The position numbers and the translations under genes were made by a program. DNA of 64,000 bases, taken from Paraburkholderia tagetis (GTDB taxonomy: Bacteria > Pseudomonadota > Gammaproteobacteria > Burkholderiales > Burkholderiaceae). The notes beneath the pieces are model-generated. The model did no database searches. It saw nothing but the letters and a program-made list of their open reading frames with translations, and was not told where the DNA came from. Below, piece by piece: positions 8,539 to 17,287 of the stretch (position 1 is its first letter; each line of letters opens with the position of its first letter). The stretch lies in assembly GCF_022213065.1 (NCBI RefSeq), contig NZ_JAKLJA010000026.1, forward strand, positions 1 through 64,000. The letters run 5' to 3'.

Positions 8539-9675
8539 TCAGAACTTTTGCGACATCGCGACGCGAGCCACAAACTGGTTTCCCGACGAAGAAATGCCAC
8601 TCGAACCGATGATCTGTGCGCCATCGAGGTCGGTTCCCGTCTTCGCGTTCGTGTGCTGCCATGCGCCCTGAAGATAGACGGACGTACGTTTGCTGATACT
8701 GTAGTTCAGCATGAGCGCAACCTGATGCCAGTTCGGGCTATCGCTTCCGGCCTCGGATTCGAGTCGGCCGTGCGTGAACGTATACGCTCCGGTAAGGGAC
8801 AGCGCTGGTGTGAGGTAGTACTGCCCATTAATTTCGATATTATCGAACTTCCACGACGCCCATGCTTGAGTACCGATATTCGGAGCGTAACCATTCGCTG
8901 TCGGCGAACTGACGTCAACGTGTGAATATGCCAGCGCAACGTTCGCGTTCTCCGAGAAAGTCCATTTCACGCCGGCATCGATGTTTTGCTGCTTCGGCGA
9001 CTCGAAAACAGAGTCGGAGGTCACCGCACCGGCTGTTGTGGTACCGCTTCCGTTCAGGCGCATATATGCGGCAGCAAGCGCCAGGGGACCTGCGCTGTAA
9101 GTCAGCCCTGCACTGTATGCGCGATTCTCCGAAAAATTCGTCGTGTTGCTGAAGCCGTACACCCCTTCGACTTGAAATCCATAGAACGTTGGTGAGGCGT
9201 ACTTGATCGCGTTGCCGAGCCTGAAATCGTAATCCGCGTTGTCGTTATCGAACGGATGGGCCGCCAGATCACCAATCGAATTTCCCGCGGCCGTGAACGG
9301 ACTCCACGTGTCGATCGTTGCATCGTACTGTCGGCCTAGCGTCAGCGTACCCGCTGTCGCCGACGACAATCCAACAAAGGCCTGCCGGCCGAACAACCGC
9401 CCACCTTCGTTGAGTTGTCCACTGTTCTGATTAACGCCACTTTCGAGGGTGAAAATCGCGCTCAGTCCACCGCCCAAATCTTCAGCGCCTTTCAGGCCGA
9501 AGCTGGTTTCCGCCGTGTCGCCGCTTACCATCGCATAACCTCGATGCCCCCCGGCGTTACTTGTAAAATTCAAGCCGTCATCGAGCACGCCATAGAGCGT
9601 GACAGAGCTTTGGGCATGCGCATTGCTGCCGAGGCAAACCGCCGAAAATATAGCAGTACGAATAAACGTGTTCAA
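8539..9675 (-). CDS. Burkholderia-type trimeric porin (Gram-negative porin family)
   Basis: A 378-residue outer-membrane porin with a Sec signal peptide ending in SNAHA, a mature start QSSVTLYGVLDDG, the conserved LFGRQAFVGL strand and a C-terminal Phe (VAMSQKF) used by the BAM complex. The start codon appears to be TTG, with GAGGAG seven bases upstream (9675). It lies downstream of the NCS1 permease on the same strand and could supply outer-membrane uptake for that permease's substrate. Confidence 0.92.
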   Translation of the reverse strand: MNTFIRTAIFSAVCLGSNAHAQSSVTLYGVLDDGLNFTSNAGGHRGYAMVSGDTAETSFGLKGAEDLGGGLSAIFTLESGVNQNSGQLNEGGRLFGRQAFVGLSSATAGTLTLGRQYDATIDTWSPFTAAGNSIGDLAAHPFDNDNADYDFRLGNAIKYASPTFYGFQVEGVYGFSNTTNFSENRAYSAGLTYSAGPLALAAAYMRLNGSGTTTAGAVTSDSVFESPKQQNIDAGVKWTFSENANVALAYSHVDVSSPTANGYAPNIGTQAWASWKFDNIEINGQYYLTPALSLTGAYTFTHGRLESEAGSDSPNWHQVALMLNYSISKRTSVYLQGAWQHTNAKTGTDLDGAQIIGSSGISSSGNQFVARVAMSQKF

Positions 9676-9930
9676 TCCACATCTCCTCTTGATTTATATT
9701 TTTCAATAATCATGCTGCGACGAAAAATGAAATCGCCTTATAACGGCCCGCCGGGACCGGGGCGGCGGCGTTACACAGATCTCGGCATCGCGTCTCATTT
9801 GAAAGCGATGTTCTTCGGGCCAATTCGGGTGAAGCTATTTTTTTAAGGTCTGGTCGAGGTGATCGCAACGAACAACTGCCCTCGCAATCGACCTCCGAAT
9901 CGGCTCACGGGATGATCGCCCGCGAACTTC

Positions 9931-11298
9931 CTAACTATTCGCGACGGGCGTCTCGAGGACATTGCGTTTGCCCGACTTCATGTACAGGTAGTACGCCGCA
10001 GCGGGAAAGGCGAGGCCCACCAGCCACGCCAGATCGACGCCATTCAACCGCTCAGCGACGGCACCGACGTACAGGCTGGTATTCATGAACGGAATTTCCA
10101 GCAGGATTGCCAGCACAAAGGTCACGCACGAGAACCAGTTGACTCGCCCATAGCGCCCGTCAAGGTCAAAAATATCCTCCACGCTATAAACACCGTGCCT
10201 CACGAAATAGAAGTCCACCAGATTGATGGCCGTCCACGGAATGAGGAAATAACTCATGAAGAATATAAAATTGAGGAAGAACGTAATGAAATTATCCTGA
10301 CTGACGGTGCAGAGCACAGTTGCAATCGCGGTGATTGCCAGCATGAAATATCCACGGACTTTGGCCGTCACCTTCATCTTTGCGAATGGTTCGATAACGG
10401 TGACTGTCGACATGAACGCGCCATAAAGATTGAACACGTTGATCGACACCTGGCCAAAAACCACAAACACATAGAGCAGCACGGCGCCCCACCCAAAGAG
10501 CTCAGCGACATTCAGCCCGACATTGTCTGCAAAGTGTGGAATCGCCACACTCAGGACCGCACCCAGAATCATCATCCACGCACCGCCCAAAACCGTCCCG
10601 GTGTAGCTATGCCAGAAGACTTTCGATGTGGAGGTCTTGCCAGGAAGATATCTCGAATAATCCGCGACATAAGGCGCATAAGAAAGCTGCCACGTGACCG
10701 AAATACTGACTGCCGCAAGAAATTTTTGCAGTGAAAACCCGGTTGCCGCCCATTGCCCCGGAGGAACAGGCAAGATAATCGCCAGGACCGTCGCGATAAG
10801 GAACACCAGGATCGACATGATCGAAAGCGCCTTCTGCACCCGGTGAATCAATTTATATCCATAAAGCGCGATCAAGAAGCACAGCGCACTGATGACGTAG
10901 ATATTGCCCCGTTGACCCAGAGGACTGACTTTGTCGATAGCCTGAGCAGCCAGGAGGGTGTTGCTGACGAAGAACCCAAGATAAATCAGCATGACAAACA
11001 GCAACGGCAAAACAGCGCCAATCACTCCAAACTGCGCACGGCTTTGAATCATCTGGGGAATCCCGAGCTTGGGCCCCTGAGCCGAGTGAGAGGCCATGAA
11101 GATCGCGCCGATCAGCGAGCCAACGATGATCGACACGGAGCTCCAGAACAGATTGAGTCCCAGCACGACGGGCAGCACGCCTGAGGCAATCGTCGTGATG
11201 TTCATGTTCGCGCCGAACCAGATATAGAACAGGGAACTCGGCTTGCCATACCGTTCGTTCTCCGGTATGAAATCTACACTTCTCGCTTCAATTGACAT
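9931..11298 (-). CDS. NCS1-family permease (cytosine/purine-type)
   Basis: A 455-residue membrane protein with about 12 hydrophobic segments and the NCS1 hallmarks near the N-terminus (WFGANMNITTIASGVLPVVLG) and PQMIQSRAQFGVIG. NCS1 carriers import nucleobases, allantoin, hydantoins, thiamine precursors and related N-heterocycles by H+ or Na+ symport across the inner membrane. The gene starts 28 bp after the isochorismatase-like gene, so the two form an operon whose promoter carries the TGGTATACCA operator. The heterocycle carried is unknown. Nicotinate-type compounds or a ring amide are possible given the nearby pathway. Confidence 0.85.
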   Translation of the reverse strand: MSIEARSVDFIPENERYGKPSSLFYIWFGANMNITTIASGVLPVVLGLNLFWSSVSIIVGSLIGAIFMASHSAQGPKLGIPQMIQSRAQFGVIGAVLPLLFVMLIYLGFFVSNTLLAAQAIDKVSPLGQRGNIYVISALCFLIALYGYKLIHRVQKALSIMSILVFLIATVLAIILPVPPGQWAATGFSLQKFLAAVSISVTWQLSYAPYVADYSRYLPGKTSTSKVFWHSYTGTVLGGAWMMILGAVLSVAIPHFADNVGLNVAELFGWGAVLLYVFVVFGQVSINVFNLYGAFMSTVTVIEPFAKMKVTAKVRGYFMLAITAIATVLCTVSQDNFITFFLNFIFFMSYFLIPWTAINLVDFYFVRHGVYSVEDIFDLDGRYGRVNWFSCVTFVLAILLEIPFMNTSLYVGAVAERLNGVDLAWLVGLAFPAAAYYLYMKSGKRNVLETPVANS

Positions 11299-11325
11299 CT
11301 TTCCCCTCCATCCCTTTTGAATGAA

Positions 11326-11997
11326 TCAGTGATTTATCTTGCTTTTAAGTTTTGAAATGGCATCGACAATCTGCTCAGGCGCATGCGCGAATTCATCCGG
11401 AAATTCATGCTTGAATGCCTTATATTCCTCATTCCGCAGATATCGCATATATTCGGTTGACTTGAATATTTGCAGATCGTACACCCAGTTAGCCATAATC
11501 ATTAATGACGAGTGATGCGCCGCGGAGGTAGTCGCACCACAGACATCTTCAATCAGGGTGACCTGATAATCTCTGAAATACGCATCGAATACGGTCGTCA
11601 TCACGCAAACGTCAGTCAAAACACCGCCGACAATCAGCGACTTGACGCCCATGCTGCGCAGGATCAAATCAAGGTTGGATTCAAAGAAGCCGCTATACCT
11701 GTACTTCTCGATGACTACGTCGCCCTGCTTTGGCGAAATCAGGTCACAAATCTCCACTTTCGCCGTCGAGGAGCAGTAAGTTTGAGGGATGCCATCGGAG
11801 TCAAGGGGCTCACCATTGGCCAGCCCTACACCGTCGGCCCTATTGATGTGCTTTGTGTAGATAACAGGAATTCCCTCGCCACGGATGAACTCAAGGAAAG
11901 CGCCAGCATTGCGCAAGGTTTCATCGAAGCCGTCGAGCACGAAACCATCTTCCTGTTGCATGTCGATAAGCAGAAATGCCTTATCCGATCTCTTCAT
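11326..11997 (-). CDS. Isochorismatase-superfamily cysteine hydrolase (amidase-like)
   Basis: A 223-residue enzyme with the catalytic triad visible as Asp12 (LLIDMQQ), Lys98 (IEKYRYSGF) and Cys131 (GGVLTDVCVMTT). This is the nicotinamidase, N-carbamoylsarcosine amidase and biuret/ureidoacrylate hydrolase superfamily, which hydrolyses C-N bonds in the cytoplasm. It is first in an operon with the NCS1 permease. Its promoter region holds a perfect TGGTATACCA palindrome shared with the neighbouring heterocycle cluster. An amidase preparing an imported N-heterocyclic amide is a reasonable guess. The exact substrate is not determined. Confidence 0.85.
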   Translation of the reverse strand: MKRSDKAFLLIDMQQEDGFVLDGFDETLRNAGAFLEFIRGEGIPVIYTKHINRADGVGLANGEPLDSDGIPQTYCSSTAKVEICDLISPKQGDVVIEKYRYSGFFESNLDLILRSMGVKSLIVGGVLTDVCVMTTVFDAYFRDYQVTLIEDVCGATTSAAHHSSLMIMANWVYDLQIFKSTEYMRYLRNEEYKAFKHEFPDEFAHAPEQIVDAISKLKSKINH

Positions 11998-12000
11998 AAC

Positions 12001-12348
12001 GCCTCCTGCAGTTTAGTCAGGTTGCCGAGTGAATCACCCGCGCATCACCTGGTGTTCGCTTCTGTTTGGTATACCATAGTACGGGACGCCATATTATCAA
12101 ATGTTAGTGTCGCGTCCCTGGAGCGTCAATGGGGGTTTCCGCCTAACGCTGCAATGAGTCGCCATCGAGGCGAAACGCGTTACGTCCCACCGGACGCTTG
12201 TGCCGGCGAAACGCCCTTTCGGACAGCGACACAAGCTCGATCGTCCAGCGGCGCGCCGTCAAATGGTCCAGCTCGGCACCGCGTTTGGCCATCGGATTTG
12301 CCACCCGTGTCGGACCGCGGAGTTTACCGAAGGGCCTTGAACTGTCCA
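12001..12348. other. Intergenic region with operator
   Basis: No gene is recognised. It contains the promoter side of the hydrolase-permease operon with the TGGTATACCA operator at 12067-12076, and a half-site-like GCCATATTAT about 20 bases further on. The rest (12110-12348) shows no convincing reading frame. Confidence 0.5.
12067..12076. promoter_or_regulatory. GntR-type operator, perfect palindrome TGGTATACCA
   Basis: Ten-base perfect palindrome 70 bp upstream of the hydrolase ATG. The same motif recurs at 15877-15928, 16824 and 17240, in each case in front of genes of this block. It fits the TNGT..ACNA-type sites of FadR/FCD GntR regulators. Confidence 0.65.
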
Positions 12349-13809
12349 TCAAACCGCCATGCACAGGTATTTGATGACCAGGTAGTCGTCAATGCCGTAG
12401 TGCGAACCTTCGCGGCCAAGGCCTGACTGTTTCACGCCACCGAACGGCGCGACCTCGTTCGAAATGAGGCCGGTATTGATGCCAACCATGCCGTATTCAA
12501 GCTGCTCGGCCACCCGCCAGACGCGCCCAATATCGCGGCTGTAAAAGTAGGCGGCCAGTCCGAACTCTGTGTCGTTGGCGAGCTTCACCACCTCGTCGTC
12601 GCTCGAGAAGCGAAACAGCGGTGCGAGAGGTCCGAACGTCTCTTCTCTCGCGACATCCATTTGCGCAGTGGTATTCGTGAGCACCGTGGGTTCGAAAAAG
12701 CCATGCCCGAGCGCGTGCCGCTTTCCACCGGCGGTGAGCGTCGCGCCTTTCTCCAGCGCGTCCGAAATGTGTGCTTCGACCTTGCTGACTGCCGCATCAT
12801 TGATGAGCGGACCCAGTGTCACGCCAGCTTCTGTTCCGTGACCAACCTTCAGCCCCTTCACAGCCGTTGCCAGCTTCGCGGCGAACGCGTCATAAACGCG
12901 GTCATGAACATAGAAACGATTGGTGCAGACACACGTCTGCCCGTTATTGCGATACTTCGAAGCGATCGCACCTTCCACTGCCGCGTCGAGATCGGCATCG
13001 TCGAACACGATGAAGGGCGCGTTACCGCCGAGTTCGAGCGTCACTTTCTTCACCGTGGGCGCGCTTTGCGCCATCAGCAACCTGCCCACCGCTGTCGATC
13101 CGGTGAACGAAAGCTTGCGGACCACGGGGCTGCTCGTCATGGCATACCCGATCGCCTTCGGCTCGCCGGTGACGATGTTGAGCACGCCGCTTGGCACACC
13201 CGCGCGCTCGGCAAGAACCGCCAGTGCGAGTGCGGAAAACGGCGTGGCTTCGGCCGGCTTCACGACGATTGGACAGCCTGCCGCGAGCGCCGGCCCGACC
13301 TTGCGTGTAATCATCGCGTTGGGGAAATTCCAGGGCGTGATCGCGGCGCAAACGCCCACGGGTTCCTTGATCACCACGAGGCGCTTGTCCGATGCCGGCG
13401 TGGCGAGCGTATCGCCCGCCACGCGCTTGCCCTCTTCGGCAAACCATTCGATGAACGACGCACCATAAGCGATCTCGCCTTTTGCTTCGGCAAGCGGCTT
13501 GCCCTGTTCGGCAGTGAGGATCAGCGCAAGGTCGTCGGCGTTTTCCATCATGAGTTCATACCAGCGGCGCAGGACGAGCGCACGCTCCTTCGCCGTCCGG
13601 GCCCGCCACTCGGGCCACGCGGAATTCGCTGCGTCGATCGCTCGCGATGTTTCGGCCTCTCCCATCAAAGGAACGCTGCCAAGCGTTGCGCCCGTTGCCG
13701 GGTCGAACACGTCGAAACTCGCGCCCGAGTCGGCCGGGCACCATTGCCCATCGATATATGCCTGATGGCGCAGGAGCGCCACGTCCTTCAATAGGGTTTT
13801 CAATTCCAC
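12349..13809 (-). CDS. gabD: Succinate-semialdehyde dehydrogenase, NAD(P)+
   Basis: A 486-residue aldehyde dehydrogenase oxidising succinate semialdehyde to succinate. Catalytic residues are visible as Asn161 (TPWNFP), Glu259 (TLELGG) and Cys293, with the CVC pair (QTCVCTNR) typical of GabD. The GTG at 13809 is chosen because AAGGAA lies just upstream; the alternative ATG at 13836 has no such site. It lies beside a GntR gene in the same orientation. In a trigonelline- or pyridine-type pathway this is the last step, feeding succinate into the citrate cycle (the TgnE role), but a general GABA role is also possible. Confidence 0.9.
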   Translation of the reverse strand: MELKTLLKDVALLRHQAYIDGQWCPADSGASFDVFDPATGATLGSVPLMGEAETSRAIDAANSAWPEWRARTAKERALVLRRWYELMMENADDLALILTAEQGKPLAEAKGEIAYGASFIEWFAEEGKRVAGDTLATPASDKRLVVIKEPVGVCAAITPWNFPNAMITRKVGPALAAGCPIVVKPAEATPFSALALAVLAERAGVPSGVLNIVTGEPKAIGYAMTSSPVVRKLSFTGSTAVGRLLMAQSAPTVKKVTLELGGNAPFIVFDDADLDAAVEGAIASKYRNNGQTCVCTNRFYVHDRVYDAFAAKLATAVKGLKVGHGTEAGVTLGPLINDAAVSKVEAHISDALEKGATLTAGGKRHALGHGFFEPTVLTNTTAQMDVAREETFGPLAPLFRFSSDDEVVKLANDTEFGLAAYFYSRDIGRVWRVAEQLEYGMVGINTGLISNEVAPFGGVKQSGLGREGSHYGIDDYLVIKYLCMAV

Positions 13810-14120
13810 GATTGTTCCTTGAGGGGGAAAATGCATCGCCCGGCCGGAGCAGGGCCGTAAGGCGTCAGACGAAAGTCCATTCAACGCTGATCGATCACCG
13901 CGTAATGGGTGACCGAGGACCGTGCGCAGGCATTCGCAGCAGTGAGCGAACTCCGCAAAAGCGCGCAAACCAGTTTTCTCTTGAAGTACCTGCTCCTCAC
14001 GCTTTCCTCTCCAGCTTATGCTTGATGTAGTTTCTAATTCGCATGACTAATGACATCGCCTACGTCAATCTCCAACTTCGACGCGACGCTCAGGCTTTGA
14101 GCGTCATGAAGCGCAGCGCG

Positions 14121-14828
14121 TTACCCTGCCTGACGCCACAAAGCGTTCTCGTGCCCGTGGGCCAATAGCTTCCATGCGATCTCGGCCACCCTGTCGACAT
14201 GCGCGATTGCAGCCTCGCGCGCACCTGCCCCATTTCCCGCCTCAATGTCAGAGAGAATCCGGCGCATTTCGTTGACCGCCTGGCGCCCGCGGTCATCGGA
14301 AGCGATCGTCAGCGCTCTCAAGCGGTTGATGCGCGCGATCAATGACTGCACGATCTCCCACGCCACATGCTTTTTCCCGCCGATGAACATGCGCTCATAG
14401 AAGGCGGAGGTGAGCGCCCTCACGGCCTGATAATCCTCTTCTTCGAAAGCGTGCCCGATCTTGTCGATATGGTCCGCGAGATCCGCAACGATACGCTCGT
14501 CGGCATGCTGCGCGCAGGCCATGGCGGCCTCTCCCTCCAGTAACGCGCGTATTTCGTAGATCTGCGCCGCCGTCTCGACGTCGAGAACGGCAACTATCGG
14601 CCCCTGGTTCGGTAGCGAGTCGACCAGCCCTTCCGTTTCCAGATGCCGCAAGACCTCGCGCACGACCGTACGGCTCACGCCGAGCGTCTCGCACAGAGAA
14701 CGCTCGACCAGCCGCTCACCCGGATGAAAATGCGCCTCCAGGATGGCCGTGCGCATCTTCTCGAGCGCGAGTTCCCGCAGGGTGACCGTGGGGCGTTGGA
14801 CCTTCAGCGATGGACGTGCGTTACTCAT
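14121..14828 (-). CDS. GntR-family regulator, FCD type (first of two)
   Basis: A 235-residue regulator with an N-terminal winged helix (about 20-85, with LGVSRTVVREVLRHLETEGLV) and a C-terminal all-helical FCD ligand domain. The ATG at 14828 lies 12 bp downstream of the stop of the flavin reductase gene, so the two are probably cotranscribed; an upstream TTG at 14843 would overlap that stop. It closely resembles the second regulator at 16079-16765, and the recognition helices are nearly identical, so both may bind the TGGTATNCCA sites. The ligand is presumably a pathway intermediate. Confidence 0.88.
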   Translation of the reverse strand: MSNARPSLKVQRPTVTLRELALEKMRTAILEAHFHPGERLVERSLCETLGVSRTVVREVLRHLETEGLVDSLPNQGPIVAVLDVETAAQIYEIRALLEGEAAMACAQHADERIVADLADHIDKIGHAFEEEDYQAVRALTSAFYERMFIGGKKHVAWEIVQSLIARINRLRALTIASDDRGRQAVNEMRRILSDIEAGNGAGAREAAIAHVDRVAEIAWKLLAHGHENALWRQAG

Positions 14829-14839
14829 GGCGGTCGTCG

Positions 14840-15838
14840 TCAAGCTTGAGCAAAGAGGCGCACATCGCCCGCATCCCCGTCGACGAGCGCCTGCACGGTC
14901 CCGGCTCCCGCATCACCGACATAGATGCCGAATGCGTCCTGCCTGCGTTCGCGCACGTAGCGTTCGAGCATCGAGCGCACGGCGTCGTCGCTCACTTCGT
15001 CCCAGGGAATCTGTGAGAGCGGCACGATGCGAATGCTGCTGTCGAGCCAGGGCGAACCGTTGTGAATCACGCGGCCGCGGTAATAAATATGCACGCCCGA
15101 CTCCCGCTCGCGGTCCGCCTCGAACACGGCGAAGAGGAAGTCGAGATGCGCCTGCAGGCCGAGCTTCGCGAGTACGCCGCGCAGGCTCGCTGGGTCGCTG
15201 GCCGGTTCGAGCTTGAGGCCGGTCGGCAACTGCACGCCTTTCGCCGTGTCGACGAGCACGAGCCCGTCGCGGTGTTCCAGAATCGCGCCCACGTGCGCGC
15301 GCGCTCCGGCAGCGCCCAGGGCATCCTGCGAAAGACTGAAATTCACGTACGCGCCACGGCAGTAGCCCAGCGGCGAGGCACTCGTCTGAACGAAGTCGAC
15401 CACGCGTCCGATCAGGATGATGTGGTCTCCCGCGTCCACGACCTCATGCGTCAGGCAGTCGAAGCTCGCCGCCGCGCCGTCCATCACGGGTGCGCCCGTT
15501 TTGCGCGTGCTCCAGGGCACCTGCGCGAACTTGTCGGCTGCCTTCGAGGCGAAAACCCCGGAGACAGGCTTCTGCTCTTCGGCGAGCACGCTCACGGCGA
15601 AGCGGCGCGTTTCGGAGAACACCGCATAGCTCGACGCCGCCTTCGAGATGCACACGAGAATCAGCGGCGGGTCGAGGGACACCGAGGTGAACGAGTTGGC
15701 TGTGAAGCCGCGCGGCGAGCCGTCGGGCTGGATCGTCGTGACGACGGTCACGCCCGTGACGAACGCACCGAGCGCGCGACGAAAATCAGCGATGTCGAAG
15801 GCCTGTTGCGTGGTTTGTCCGGTAGTGGCCTCAGCCAT
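14840..15838 (-). CDS. Flavin reductase with C-terminal Nudix-like domain (copy 1)
   Basis: A 332-residue protein. Residues about 15-170 form a flavin reductase domain (GFTANSFTSVSLDPPLILVCI) that supplies reduced flavin to a partner monooxygenase. Residues about 180-325 look like a Nudix fold, but the Nudix box (REUXEEXGU) is not recognisable (PASLRGVLAKLGL occupies the place), so hydrolase activity is unlikely and ligand or FMN control is more plausible. A paralogue at 18679-19614 has the same two-domain layout. Two TGGTAT-type operators lie 39-90 bp upstream. RBS GGAGAG precedes the ATG. Confidence 0.85.
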   Translation of the reverse strand: MAEATTGQTTQQAFDIADFRRALGAFVTGVTVVTTIQPDGSPRGFTANSFTSVSLDPPLILVCISKAASSYAVFSETRRFAVSVLAEEQKPVSGVFASKAADKFAQVPWSTRKTGAPVMDGAAASFDCLTHEVVDAGDHIILIGRVVDFVQTSASPLGYCRGAYVNFSLSQDALGAAGARAHVGAILEHRDGLVLVDTAKGVQLPTGLKLEPASDPASLRGVLAKLGLQAHLDFLFAVFEADRERESGVHIYYRGRVIHNGSPWLDSSIRIVPLSQIPWDEVSDDAVRSMLERYVRERRQDAFGIYVGDAGAGTVQALVDGDAGDVRLFAQA

Positions 15839-15876
15839 GGCGCTCTCCAGTGATTGCTGCGTTGCACATTATATTA

Positions 15877-15928
15877 TGGTATTCCATCTTATGGTCCACA
15901 ACAATGGATGATGTATTATGGAATACCA
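15877..15928. promoter_or_regulatory. Paired GntR-type operators
   Basis: TGGTATTCCA at 15877-15886 and TGGAATACCA at 15919-15928, centre to centre 42 bp (about four helical turns), in front of the copy 1 flavin reductase gene. The two sites are reverse complements of each other and could be bridged by regulator dimers. Confidence 0.65.
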
Positions 15929-16015
15929 TTAGTTAGCAGGCGGCCGGTCTGGCGTGCATTGGACTTTCAGGGAGGCTCGAGCACGCGAGCACTTCGGCCC
16001 GTGCGAATCAGCAGA

Positions 16016-16058
16016 CAAAACAAAAGGGCCGCACCCGAAGTGCGGCCCTTTTGTTTTG
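16016..16058 (-). terminator. Strong intrinsic terminator
   Basis: A perfect 19-base stem (16016-16034 with 16040-16058) around a 5-base loop, GC-rich in the centre and A/T runs on both sides. It follows the second GntR gene on the minus strand and could also work in the other direction. Confidence 0.85.
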
Positions 16059-16078
16059 AAGCCTGGTTGGGAAACGCT

Positions 16079-16765
16079 TTAGTTGTCGTCCAATCCCTCG
16101 TTCTGCTGCGCCAGGGCTGACAACACCAGTTCGGAAGTCCGCTTGATATGCGCGAACGATGCCGCAGATGCCGCGTCGCCGTCGCGCCGTCCGATAGCGT
16201 CGAGCAGCAGGTTCATCTCACGGTTCGAGTCGTCACCGCGCCCCGGTGTTGCGATGGTCAACGCGCGCAACCGGTTGATGCGCGCATTGAGCGTCTTGAC
16301 GACCGCCAGCGACACATGCTTTCCGGCGGCTTCGAACAAGGTTTCGTAGAAGCGCTCGGTGTACTCGAGCACGCGCGGCAGTTCTCGCTTCTCGAACGCC
16401 TCTTCGATGATTCCCCGGATGTCGCGCAATTGCTGCACGACTTCGGGTGTCGCATCCTCGGCGCAGGCGCGCGCGGCATTGGCTTCGAGGAGGCCACGCA
16501 GCTCGTAGATCTCGCCCACTTGCGCCGGGTCGAGCCGCGCCACGATCGGCCCTTGCCGCGAAACGGTCTCGACCAGCCCTTCGGTCTCCAGATGCCGCAG
16601 CACCTCGCGCACCACCGTGCGGCTCACGCCGAGCTCATCGCACAATGTGCGTTCGACGAGCCGCGCGCCCGGTCGAAAATACCCCTGGACGATTGCACCG
16701 CGCAGTTTGTCGAGCGTCAGTTCACGCAGGGTTTTGGCATTGCGGTCGATTTTGAGGTCTTGCAT
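16079..16765 (-). CDS. GntR-family regulator, FCD type (second of two)
   Basis: A 228-residue regulator with a winged-helix domain (LGVSRTVVREVLRHLETEGLV near residues 40-60) and an FCD domain of about 145 residues. The ATG at 16765 is preferred because longer starts run into the promoter containing the TGGAATGCCA operator at 16824-16833. That operator suggests autoregulation. It sits between the copy 1 reductase unit and the DUF1330 gene, which read in the same direction. Two so similar regulators in one cluster may respond to different ligands or act as repressor and anti-repressor. Confidence 0.88.
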   Translation of the reverse strand: MQDLKIDRNAKTLRELTLDKLRGAIVQGYFRPGARLVERTLCDELGVSRTVVREVLRHLETEGLVETVSRQGPIVARLDPAQVGEIYELRGLLEANAARACAEDATPEVVQQLRDIRGIIEEAFEKRELPRVLEYTERFYETLFEAAGKHVSLAVVKTLNARINRLRALTIATPGRGDDSNREMNLLLDAIGRRDGDAASAASFAHIKRTSELVLSALAQQNEGLDDN

Positions 16766-16823
16766 AGGCGGCACTCTGGAAACGGACGATGGCCTGCACT
16801 CGGGCACAGGCCGGGCACAGGCA

Positions 16824-16833
16824 TGGAATGCCA
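16824..16833. promoter_or_regulatory. GntR-type operator TGGAATGCCA
   Basis: One-mismatch version of the TGGTATNCCA palindrome, 59 bp upstream of the second GntR gene and followed by TATTATG as at other sites in the block. Likely autoregulatory. Confidence 0.55.
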
Positions 16834-16886
16834 TATTATGACCTAACTGACGCCCAGCTTTCCATGCCGATGAGGCTCTAGCGCAA

Positions 16887-17177
16887 TCAGTCGCCCAAAC
16901 CCTCGACGATCGACACGTGCGCGATGCAATGTCCATCGCGCTTCGACTTGGCAGCCTGATATTCGGGCGAGTGGTAGCAGGCAAGCGCCGTTTGCATATC
17001 GCTGAACTCGATCACCACGTGGCGCTCGAACGACTCCCCCTCCAGCACCTGCGACGCGCCTCCGCGCGCCAGGAAAACGGCGCCGAACTTCTTGAACGCT
17101 TGCGGCGCGATATCCGTGTAGTCCTTGTACTTCGCAGGATCGAGGACCTTCACATGGGCAATCCAGAACGCAGTCAT
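16887..17177 (-). CDS. DUF1330 family protein
   Basis: A 96-residue protein of the DUF1330 ferredoxin-like dimeric alpha/beta-barrel type (MTAFWIAHVKVLDPAKY...VLEGESFERHVVIEFSD...CYHSPEYQ). The ATG at 17177 has AGGTGG upstream. Such proteins are common in aromatic and heterocycle catabolic clusters, where related folds act as monooxygenases or isomerases; the reaction here is unknown. It is transcribed divergently from the main oxidative operon across a shared promoter with the 17240 operator. Confidence 0.8.
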   Translation of the reverse strand: MTAFWIAHVKVLDPAKYKDYTDIAPQAFKKFGAVFLARGGASQVLEGESFERHVVIEFSDMQTALACYHSPEYQAAKSKRDGHCIAHVSIVEGLGD

Positions 17178-17239
17178 TTTTCCACCTTCCTTTTCAAGAA
17201 TTTTCGGGCAAGGGTTAACACTCATGGCATCCCGTAACA

Positions 17240-17249
17240 TGGTATACCA
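17240..17249. promoter_or_regulatory. GntR-type operator TGGTATACCA in a divergent promoter
   Basis: Perfect palindrome, identical to the 12067 site, between the divergent DUF1330 gene and the DUF1185-hydrolase-reductase-monooxygenase-dehydrogenase operon. It is 39 bp upstream of the operon's first ATG, where a bound repressor would block the promoter. Confidence 0.7.
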
Positions 17250-17287
17250 AAATGCACCTCACATTCAACGCACGAAAGGAAGGTGCC

